Below are positions 54,701 through 64,000 of a DNA stretch of 64,000 bases, in pieces. How positions within the stretch are numbered: position 1 is the first letter of the stretch; the number at the start of each line of letters is the position of its first letter. The stretch comes from Cheilinus undulatus (lineage: Eukaryota; Chordata; Actinopteri; Labriformes; Labridae): assembly GCF_018320785.1 (NCBI RefSeq), contig NC_054879.1:42584698-42648697 (forward strand). Direction: 5' to 3'. The notes below the pieces were generated by a model. It was not told the origin of the DNA, ran no database searches, and saw nothing but the letters and a program-made list of their open reading frames with translations. The position numbers were made by a program, and so were the translations under genes.

Positions 54701-57700
54701 AGGTTTTGCTGTATTTGATCCGCTTTTCTTCATCTTTATCCGCAGTTGAAGCTCTGTACCAGAGCACATACCCAGAGTACCTTCAGTACATCTACCTGGT
54801 TGCACCTGTGTCCCTGATGCTTCTCAATCCCATTGGCTTTGCCTTCTGTGAGATCCAGAAGTGGAAGAACCAGGGAGATCATCAGCAGAGCAAACTCCTG
54901 ATAATGGGACTTGTAGTGTTACAGGTCTTGAAGAACCCCATTGTATTCATGGTTATCATCGGTCTCATCGCCCACTTTGTCCTACACCAGAGGATCCCTG
55001 CATTCATGGCTGATTTTGTGGATGGTCTGGCAAATTCCTTCGGAGGAGCAGCTCTCTTCTACTTGGGTTTGTCCATGGTGGGCCAGTTAAGGAAACTAAC
55101 CAGGTCTACATTGGTGACACTGATATTACTTCTTACTGCTAAACTGTGAGTGGAAAAACACTTCAGTATTCTTTGGAAATTGTTTTGTTGTCAAACAAGT
55201 TTGGTTTCTATGATGATGCATACTCTAGGACTGCACAGAGTCAGCAAGTTAGAGATTACTGTAGTCCAAGTATGTTGTTTTGAGCGGATGGTTTGGATAA
55301 TGGCCTTTCTCAGACCACAAGCCTTTTACACAATGGCTGACATGTGCATGAGTATGCAGAATGATAGCAAGTGCTTTCAAAATATGCAGTAGCTCTTCAT
55401 TTCTCAGTCATCCCATCCAAAAGTAATTGTCTTTTCATTTGACTTTCAGGTTGCTAATGCCCCTGATCTGCAAGGACATGGTGGATTTGTTGGACCATAC
55501 CAACACCAGCGCTTTGAACCACTCTAGTCTCTCTAATTATGCCTTTCTTTATGGAGTGTTTCCCACTGCACCAAGTGTGGCAATTTACGCCGTCTACTAC
55601 AACGCAGAGCTAGAAGTTGTGAGTAGTGTTTATCTCATTGCACACCGACAAACATTCAACTATTTGAACAACTTTTCCCTTTAGCTCTAAATGTTTAAAT
55701 TATTTTTGTCACAGGTAACCTCTGGGATGGTGATCAGCACTTTTCTGTCGGCTCCAATCATGTATGTTTCTGCCTGGCTACTGTCAATCCCATGGATGGA
55801 TCCACAGCTTTTGATGAACTCACTGCAGAGTGTCACCTTTGACATAAGCATTGTGAGCTTAATAGCACTGGTGAGTCAAAAAACATACATGCCACTGTGA
55901 CTACATACTTCAGATTAGTTTATTTTAGCTTATCATTTATAACTAACTAATTCCTCTTTGTGTGAAAACTGAGATCACAGGGAAGTTACAAAACAGGTTT
56001 ATCCTGCTGTATGTCAATACAGATATTACACAAGACTTTTTCCTTCTTGCATGGTGACATTTAGGAGCAACGGAGTAAAATTATAAAGATATTCTTACAT
56101 TTACTTTAAAAATGTTTGAATGATTGTTAACTTTAAGATTGCAGTGTGAGAGCAAACAGATACCCCACTGGCTGCCAGACTTACTTCCCTTTTATGGTCA
56201 CTTTCAGCATTTCATTTAGGGAACCTGAAACTAGTGGCTATAAAAAGTAAGAAACTTGAAACAGATGCAAAATGCATGCAAGCCTCTGTAGTTTGCTTCA
56301 TTATATTATGAAATAGGAATTCAGTGTTTTGGTTTAACATCAAACCATTGTTTCTCTGACAGGTGTGGACCATTACTGTTATATTTCTGAGTAAGAAATT
56401 CAATCGACTACCTCATGTGTTTACAGTCAACCTGTTCTTGGCACAGGTAAGCATATGCCTTTATTTGTCTAAACTCTACTCCTTTGTCTTTTGATTAAAG
56501 TTGACACCTGTTCTTATATTGTCTCTAGTTTATAAGTTGCATTGGGATGATCCTTTGGAACTTTGTAGTCAAAGAGGGCAACTTTGTTGGGCAGGTCCTG
56601 ACTTTCACATTACTCTGTACCTCACTCTACAGCACCTATGTGTGGCCAGGTATGCTCTGAATGTGCTCAACAACCTCCAAGCAAATACTTCACCTTTACC
56701 TTAAACACTGAAATTTTCCAGGAAGCATTGAAATCTGAAGTTTCATGACTTGTGTTTGAATGATTATCTTGTTCCAGGGTTGATAGCTCTCTCTCTTGTG
56801 CTCATGAAGAACTATGAAGACCAGAAAGTTTCACCAGGTGTTTTGGTGCTTTTAGGATGGGGGTGAGTTATTTTGAAAAGTGATTAATGTAGAGATTCCC
56901 AAGCTTTTTTTTTTGTCAGACTCCCTTTTAAATATTTAATAATTTTATTGTTTGAAATATTTTCAGCACCCCCACTCTACAATGTACATATCAACATGTA
57001 AAAAATGTAAACATGACAAACACATGGTCAGTCATGATGTTTGCAATTACTTTTTTATATTGTTATTTTTGAAATAATAGCAGTCGCCTTAAACAGAGTT
57101 TTAAAACTCTGACTCTCTGAAGATGAAAAATTCCTGGAAAATAAAAAACTCAATGAACATCTTTAAGATTTGTATTCCCAGTCCTGCAATAATTTCAGTG
57201 ACTGCCGTGGCCTCATTTGGCGCTACAGATCTTCTCGAGACTTGGATGCAGCTGTGAGACTGTCAGTTAATTTTCAATGTCCAACCTTGACTTGTTTTGT
57301 CTAGATTGAGGCAACAGAAGAAAAACCTATCTCACACAGTAGGATGTTGTATTATTAAAAAAGTGGGGCCCGGGCTCTCCTGCCTTGCAACGTTTACTCC
57401 TTTCTGCTGCAATTCTAAATGAAGACTTAAGCACTATTTGCATGGGATTAGTATTAATCTAATGGTAAATAGAAACCTCTTGTTACTTTTAACAGTTTTG
57501 TGCAGTTGATGTTGTGAATGTTATTCTGCACTTTATAAATTTGGGATCATTACGCAGCCACCTTCCTCACAACAACCTTCCTTGTGCAGAGCACAACCAC
57601 TAAATGTTGAGCGACACATTTCAAATCAGAAATTTATTAATTAGAAATGTACAGATAAATAATAATGATATAAGATCAGGCACTTGCAAGGACAAACTGT

Positions 57701-60700
57701 AGGAAGCAGAGCAGAAGCACTGTGCGTATAAAGAGAGTACAGCACACATTTGGACTGTAGAGTTTAAGTAATACGTTAAGTAAGTTAAAGCCACTTTTAC
57801 ACATGCGCTGAAATTAACTGAAAGACACGCTCTGTTTATAACCTTTATGTGTCAAAACTTCATTGATCTGCCTCTATTCAAATTTTATCAGAAAAAGCTG
57901 CATGGATTGTAAAAAACCTAAGTTACAGAGATATCGATTTGCACAAGATTTGACTTACCTGTGGGCCTCTGTGTGCGCTGAACCATTCTAGGTAAATGGC
58001 CCTGGAATTTTCCCTCCACAAATTACAGAGATGGTCAATTCGCACAGGATTAAAACACAGACGTCCTGTGCCAATGTTAGACGTGACTGAAGGTCCCTTG
58101 GTAATACTAATCCCATGCGAATAAAGGTCCTTGCCCACCAGATGTGATTTTTTCCCGGGAATAATTCACACAAAATTTTTAATTTTCAAACCTGTACCTT
58201 TTTTTATTTTGCTCAGACAAGCACACATTTGGCACCAGCTAGTGTTTTGAATGGCCAGGGTTGTGCTCGTCTGAACAAAACTTTGAAAAAAATCAACCAT
58301 GATTTGAAAAAAAAACCCCGCAATTTTGCTCTGGGAAGTTGCGTTGCTGGTGTGGAAGCTTGCTTTGATTTGCTACACTTTAGAAAAATGAACATTGAAT
58401 TTAAAATCATGTCTGGTGTGCAAAGACCTTTATTCGTGTTGCCCTCAATGCTAAAAGGCCTTAAGGCATAAGTCTTGGACTTGGACTCCAATCACATTGT
58501 TGATTGTGAGGAAAAATAAATGGTCTGATTCTCTTCTAGAGTGCTGAAGTCATCATCTGGTGTTCCTTAGTTGCCTTGCTGTGTCCCCCTGTCCTGCCCA
58601 TTTTTGGAACCATAGAATTTATAAATAAATCATAAATAGGTGACCTGTCAAACAAATATTGTAAAACCTGCACATGCGGTAAAGTGAAATACACATGTTG
58701 GGACATTTAGCACACAAAGAGTTTTAAAGGCCCATGAGAGTACAAAAGAAATTTAGCAGAGAGACTGCCAACCTAGTTTATTATAAATCACGAAAACAAA
58801 CTTTTAAATTTCCTGTGTATTTAATCTTGACCACATTTTCCCTGACTTGGTTAATGTTTAATGTGTTTGACGTTATATTAACAGGGTTCCAGCTTTAGCA
58901 ACGGCTGTGTTACTGATTTCTGGGGAGAAAATGCCTGATATGATTGACTCGTCCTTCTTTTATGGCAAATCACAGGTAAAAATATAAGTAGAGGTCATTC
59001 TCCTGTGTTCTGCCTTGTAAAATCATTTCTTTCTAAAATGGTGTAAATTTTGTAAAGGCTGCATGTCTGTATGTGTTTTACAGATAATCTGCACTTCAGT
59101 TGTAGCTGCCCTCAGTATACTGCTGGGTGGGGGCTCTCTTGTGTGTCTAAGTAGAGGAAGTTGGGCCAAAAATGAACTTATACAAGAAGGAAACTCCACA
59201 GAGGCTCTTGTGACTGAAGTTGAACCAGAAAATGACAATCCATTTGTACCTGCGGCTCCTTCAGGAGTGCCTAACGGAGGTATAGTGGACTTTTTTAGCT
59301 AACTTTTGCATTAATGTTTACTTTTGATCACATTAAATCATGACCAGGTTATTTATTTAATGCAGGGGTAATAAATGGCCATTTTATTGCATGCAGAGGC
59401 TGCTTATCTGAAACAGTCTGTCAGGGGTCATAACCTACGTTTGAGAGTAAGAAAACAACACTATCAGAAATCCAAAGAAAAACTGACTCTTATCTGCAGG
59501 TCATCTTCAGCAAACTGTTTCTTAAGCAATTCTTGTGCCTGTTCTTTATCCGTCTGTGGATTAACTTCAGTTACACAAGCAGACAAAAAAAAAACAACAG
59601 CAGTGCAGTTACAAAATCACCAAGTAACCACAGAAGAGGCAAAAACAATAGGGAAACATTGGATTTCATAATCTGGGAACATGATATGAGAAGTTCCTTG
59701 TGAGTTCAGTTCTTTATTTGAAGTATGGTGCTTCAGAGACGAGGGACTTTTGATTGAATCTCTTAGATTGAAATTTGTTTCACTTTGAAATGGCTTGAAA
59801 GGAATGTAATCATATCAGCCAGATGATATTAATAGATGCAAACCATTACAGCATGTGTTAAAGGGAAACACTTAGACTGTGATTAGTGGTCTACTAGTTC
59901 TTTACGGTCTACTGTAACTCTTGATTTATCATTGTTTTCACTATTTATGCCGTATGCTGGTGCAAAAGTTGCTGATTATAGAATATAGTACAAGATGGGA
60001 ATTATGGAAAGAACAGATCATGAAGAAAAAGTCTAAAAAAATACATTTTGATTAAAACAGTCCTGTTTAAATGTCATTCAAACCAAAAAAAGATGAATGT
60101 GCATGTGTTATTAAGCTCTGATTTATAATAGTAGTCAACTTTAGATTGTGTTTATTGCCTTTTGCATTTCCTGAGCTCACTGATAGAAAGGATAATGCAG
60201 TAATAGGGTCAAGAATCACTCTTTCTGTTATCACTCTGTTATCAGCATGCCTCATATGTGACTGTGCACCAGCCCAGCCCATGCCTGACATGATCATCAG
60301 CACAAACATGAATGACACAGCAACACTCCCAGGTATTGTTTGATAATCAACAGACGCTTGTTTCCATTCTGTGTTGACTCAGAATTAAACCCCATTAAGT
60401 AACATAAAAAAGGAACCACTTTCCTGTAAGCTCTGTGTCCAGTTTTTAAATAAATCTCTGCTTCGCTGTCAGGACACTGAAAAATTCTAATGTTACAAAT
60501 TGATATAAAGAAGCAATCACCAATGCTCAAAGTAAGCACCAAACATTTAAATGTCAGAAAGAGCTCTAACTTAGCTCTGCTCTGCTGCCACCTTCAGGTC
60601 AGTGTGAGAACAGCTGCACATCCACAGACTGCCTGCTTGTTCAAGTGGAGGAGCTCCAGCAGGTCGCAGATAGACAAGTGGCCCGTCATGTGCTCTTGTG

Positions 60701-61558
60701 TCTGCTCCTGACTGTCAGCCTGCTCGCTGTGAGTAAACCACCACCTTTCACTTCTACAGTGACATGAATTATTATATTTAGTGCATCACAAGCCTAATCA
60801 GATATAAAGGGCTGAGCCGTGTTATTTTCAGCTCCTGTCACTGTCAGACGGAATCTTTACCAAAGAGACTACCACAGAAAAAAATATTTATAAATTGTTT
60901 TACTTGTTTTATTTTTGGTTTTAGAGGATTCAAAATCAACAGTTAATAGCTGTGTTTTTAATAAATAATTTCAGGTAGTTTAAACATCTACCTCTAAAAA
61001 GTGTTTTGGTTTTCAGTTTGAAAAATAAATTCTCTTGTAATTGCTGTTTTGACAGAATTTATCCAGCTGCTTGTGGTTGCTCTTTAATCGTGTTCCTGGT
61101 AGACTTTACTTGGAGCTGCAGTTTTTCTGTGCAGTGGCTAACTATGGACAGGTTAGTGATCTAAATGTAACGTAAAGATTATGAACATTTCTGTCAGAGT
61201 ACCAGTGTCATGACAAACTCTCTGTCACCAGGGTTTTCTCTCTTTTGCACTGTTTGGTCTGGATAAGCACTTGATCATACTGCCATTTAAGAAGAGGTAA
61301 GGAATGTTTGATAAGAAACTCTGCCTCTCTCTTTAGCATTACTAAAATTATTTATATGTAGTTCTCCAACATGACAGTATACAGTCTCCTTATTTTCATA
61401 TGTCTGTGAATGGTGTTCAGATTCAGCCGTTTGTGGAATAGAAGTAAGCCAGAAGAGCAACCACAGACTGACGTACCTGAGGAAGTCAGGATGACTTGCA
61501 CTCAGTTCACAAAATACCACAAAGACCAGTGTGTTCATGACATCATCAGAAAAAGGAG
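51369..61558 (+). CDS. gpr155: GPR155/LYCHOS, canonical copy (copy 2), 3' end beyond window
   Basis: Same family as copy 1, and closer to human GPR155, for example in [19 protein letters not shown]. Exons: 51369-51795, 54746-55145, 55450-55618, 55715-55870, 56363-56446, 56529-56649, 56778-56862, 58885-58975, 59084-59279, 60246-60332, 60598-60728, 61056-61151, 61232-61296, 61421-61558. All borders are GT-AG and phases agree; 2246 nt gives 748 codons so far, against about 870 for the human protein. The protein has the permease-like bundle ([36 protein letters not shown]), the GPCR-like half, a cytoplasmic Cys-containing loop, and the start of the DEP domain in exon 14. The rest of DEP is not in 61559-64000 and presumably lies to the right. 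The family localises to lysosomes, binds cholesterol through TM1 and relieves GATOR1 inhibition of mTORC1. Confidence 0.93.
52512..53240 (+). pseudogene. Deleted Tc1-type element in GPR155 copy 2 intron 1
   Basis: The left end is CTACAGTCATGGACGAAAGT. The interior reads [18 protein letters not shown], then after a stop [20 protein letters not shown] and [11 protein letters not shown], which are the second half of a Tc1 transposase with its second and third catalytic blocks. The N-terminal half is absent. The right end is approximate. Confidence 0.75.
53252..53444. mobile_element. MITE with TTAAAGGT ends (copy 1 of 3)
   Basis: Inverted ends TTAAAGGTACACTTTGTAAT and ATTACACACTGCACCTTTAA, 193 bp, in GPR155 copy 2 intron 1. 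Confidence 0.75.
54022..54370. mobile_element. MITE with TTAAAGGT ends (copy 2 of 3)
   Basis: Inverted ends TTAAAGGTGCAATGTGTAAA and TTCACACACTACACCTTTAA, 349 bp, in the same intron as the 193-bp relative. Confidence 0.75.
57430..58130. mobile_element. MITE in GPR155 copy 2 intron 7
   Basis: TTGCATGGGATTAGTATTAA at 57438-57457 is repeated as the inverse AATACTAATCCCATGCGAATA at 58103-58123. This defines a roughly 700-bp element with GGACCTT-like flanks. No coding content. Confidence 0.6.
60246..60332 (+). CDS. gpr155: GPR155 copy 2 exon 10: Cys-rich loop exon
   Basis: 87 nt, symmetric (phase 1 at both ends), encoding 29 residues starting [16 protein letters not shown]. The Cys pattern lines up with a Cys cluster in the human loop between the two late membrane helices. 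Borders are TTATCAG and GTATTG. Because it is symmetric, it can be skipped without a frame change, and copy 1 appears to have lost it. Confidence 0.75.
61421..61558 (+). CDS. gpr155: GPR155 copy 2 exon 14: linker and start of DEP domain
   Basis: Encodes [18 protein letters not shown], then a segment ending [16 protein letters not shown], then VHDIIRKRR, matching the human region that leads into the DEP domain. It leaves in phase 2 at AGG AG|GTGAGT, so at least one more exon must follow outside the window. Confidence 0.88.
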
Positions 61559-62054
61559 GTGAGTGTACCAAGGCTTTCCCCTTTAGTCACAGGTTGGGAT
61601 GAAATGTTAAAAGTAGCCTTTCTCAAACTTCTGTATGCTGTGGGACCCACCAAAAAACCCTGAGACAATCATAACATGAGACTTTAATATTTACCTTTTA
61701 TTTTTCACAATTTAGTTTCATAAACAGGGAATTTCAATGCACATGTTTTGCTTTGAATATACAGTAACATTGCTTTGAAGGTGTTTTCTGGGGTCACAAC
61801 AAACAATTAATGAGCCACTGCCCTTCATTTAGTTAAGTGACTGATTCACTTAAACCTCAGAAGTCCACAATCACACAAGTGCGTTGTCATCATGTGCTAT
61901 TTTTTCACTTGATAGCATGAAAAAAATACCACATGTTGCTTTGCAATCACTTTGTGTGTGATTTTTAACCTCTTTTTCAGTTTTTGTTTTATGCCAATAG
62001 GTCAGTCAGAACAAAAATATAATCATTTGAATTGGATACAAACATGTATTTTAC

Positions 62055-62570
62055 ACATAGGGGTAGGGCTGGGCAATAAATTGCAAATTAGATTAAATTG
62101 CAATATGGACCGCTGCAATTTTCAAATCACAGAAGGTGCAATATTTCTTTTACCTGAAATTTGGGCCAAAATACCAGGTTAAAACATTTTTTGCAGCAGA
62201 GATGTTATGCATTACATGTCATGCAATCATTGAAGTTCCATTTTTTAAAGAATAGTCTACAAAAAATCCTACTTTGTAGGATTTTCTTACTGAATATGAG
62301 AATGACATCAAAATTATTACTCCCTTCAATACAAAAATTCATGTTCAATTTGCAATACGAGTCAAAATGATCACAATGAGATATAAAATTAAATTAAGAT
62401 TGTTTAGTCCTTGTTAGTCTTATATTGTGTTGGTTATAATAATTTATTTATTGTTTCTGTTAAAAAAAATACATGAGATGAGAAACTTTAGAAATAAGTG
62501 CATTTCAAATCGCAGTGTTAGGGGAAAAAAATCACAATTAGATTATTTTCCCCAATCATTCAGTCATACA
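62055..62570. repeat. Dispersed repeat with GGGCTGGGCAATA head
   Basis: A TAGGGCTGGGCAATAAATTGC head and a CACAATTAGATTATTTTCCCC-type end, with repeated GCAATAT/CAAAT words between. A related end occurs at 4700-4765, so it is a dispersed element. Confidence 0.5.
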
Positions 62571-63284
62571 TAGGGGACAGTGGTCCAGGGGCTGTGGCGG
62601 CATATGGGTTAGCGCTGTTGCCTCACAGCTAAAACTGGAAAAAGCACATCATTGTATTTCTATGTATTTAGCCTGATTTTGGCTCACTTGTACATGTTTT
62701 TGTGTTTAGATTTGCACTGTTTGAGAATCCCTCACATCCTTGGAATGCAAAAATATGCCACATTATTCTCTCTTTAAACTTAAGAATTGATCAGTGGACA
62801 AATATTCCTATAGATACATATTTCTCTGTAAGAAAAAAAACCCTAATTTTTAGCTTGATAAATGTAATTTTATTACTTTAATGTGTAAGTTTATAACATT
62901 TTCTAAATTTCTACTTCTTGAAATGACAACTTTCTCATATTCTGATATATTTGTTGTTATTTTAGGAGGTAACATACCTAATACAGTAAGCTACAGCAAA
63001 AAATAGTTTTCATTTCATTAAGTTGAGGTTGTGATGAAAAAGAAGATTCCAAACATGAGCGTGATAAACATCTTCTGAGTGGTTCATGTTGTCAAAAGAA
63101 AAGCATTGACAAAATGTCAGAAATAGCCTGTGGACTTCTAAGGGTAAACTTACATTTCTTATAATCATCTCTGTAAACTGTAAAAGCACTTTGTGGCCCA
63201 GCACACTCTTCCCAAGTAGCATTTATGTCTCCAAAGACACTGATAAGTTCTTAAAATCAGGAAGCAAGTGGCATAGCAGAATAG

Positions 63285-63820
63285 TTAAAGGTACAGTGTG
63301 TAGAATTTGGCAGCATTTCGCCGAACAGAAACAGTGTACGTGGGATGTAATGTTTATATATCTATGTGAAGAATGTTAAAATAAGTGCACAATCATTTCC
63401 TTTAAACTTTAGTTTTCTTTTCACAAAATTAGATAAAAGCTTTTTAAATTTACATTACCGCGGGTCACCCTCATGGAGGCTGACATAACGAACTGCCATG
63501 TTGTCTACGGCAACATTTAGGGGACAGAAAGAGCGAAACGCAATTTTTAAATACAAACCTGCCCGCTGGTCCTGAAAGCTACCTTGAAGGCAGGTGGAGA
63601 AGAAGACTGACCTATAATTTATAAAAATAATAGTTACAAAAATGATTGAATAAACCCTCACCTCGTCACTGCTGTAAATGATGTCCGTCTCACGATCCTT
63701 TTTGGTCTTCACAGGCTCTCTGCACTTAGTGATGTGACGTTTTGGTAGGAGATCAGCTCATTCTAAAATCTGAACGCTAGATGTCGCTAAATTGCCAAAT
63801 TCTACACACTGTACCTTTAA
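63285..63820. mobile_element. MITE with TTAAAGGT ends (copy 3 of 3, near-perfect arms)
   Basis: The first 27 bases, starting TTAAAGGTACAGTGTGTAGA, are matched exactly by the reverse complement of the last 27. Length 536 bp. This is the best-preserved member of the set and lies in the last visible intron of GPR155 copy 2. Confidence 0.85.
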
Positions 63821-64000
63821 CAGAGTGTCACCATGTAATCCAACACCAGTTAGACCATGACACCATCAGACAAAATAAATAAGAAGATGACATAAGTCCA
63901 AGCTCCAGCTGCATTTTATTACTTTCGAGACTGAAAATAACAACATGTTATCAAGTATTTTACGATCATTTAAAACCTGAATTATATATTTTCTATTATT

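Larger units (their letters stand above)
61559..64000. other. GPR155 copy 2 intron 14 (incomplete)
   Basis: No further DEP-coding exon was found on the + strand to the window edge. Apart from the two repeats listed inside it, the sequence is plain AT-rich DNA. Confidence 0.6.

Noticed and set aside
61559-64000. Search for the remaining DEP-domain exons of GPR155 copy 2
   Set aside because: No open segment with suitable phase, splice sites and DEP-like residues was found; they most likely lie right of the window.

Overview
The window is vertebrate nuclear DNA. Multi-exon genes with GT-AG introns, long AT-rich introns, and a dense load of Tc1/mariner, hAT-like and miniature inverted-repeat elements, LINE tails and tRNA-type SINE sequence all point to a ray-finned fish, most likely a percomorph teleost. 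This placement is an inference from repeat style and protein similarity. All genes recognised lie on the + strand. No rRNA, functional tRNA gene, CRISPR array or bacterial-type gene was seen.

Layout. (1) 1-5815: upstream DNA with a roughly 1.9 kb foldback structure at the left edge. (2) 5816-24723: chrna1, the muscle nicotinic acetylcholine receptor alpha-1 subunit, complete in nine coding exons (454 codons plus stop). Its 6.9 kb intron 6 holds a hAT transposase relic, a MITE, a 254-codon coiled-coil ORF, a tRNA-type SINE and a 20-bp minisatellite. (3) 27397-42605: a 13-exon gene of the GPR155/LYCHOS family (765 codons), here called copy 1. (4) 42895-about 45130: a decayed duplicate of the 3' part of chrna1 (intron 6 sequence, then a broken last exon). 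(5) 51369-61558: a second GPR155 gene, copy 2, with 14 exons in the window; the remainder of its C-terminal DEP domain lies beyond the right edge.

Main reading. The order chrna1 - GPR155 copy 1 - chrna1 3' relic - GPR155 copy 2 is what a tandem duplication would leave if its breakpoints fell in chrna1 intron 6 and in the 3' part of the GPR155 gene. Copy 2 keeps the ancestral features: the aromatic residue before the TM1 proline, a small Cys-rich loop exon, and the start of the DEP domain. Copy 1 keeps uninterrupted reading frames with exon lengths identical to copy 2 for eleven internal exons. It has no DEP domain, no recognisable loop exon, a Leu in place of the TM1 Phe, and a new 117-residue Lys/Pro-rich tail encoded by its own terminal exon. 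It may be a functionally altered, DEP-less LYCHOS paralogue, which is the most interesting biology in the window.

How the genes work together: chrna1 encodes a ligand-binding subunit of the neuromuscular acetylcholine-gated channel. GPR155/LYCHOS is a lysosomal cholesterol-sensing permease-GPCR fusion upstream of mTORC1. No functional link between them is implied; chrna1 and GPR155 are also near neighbours in mammals (recalled human 2q31), so the adjacency is conserved synteny.
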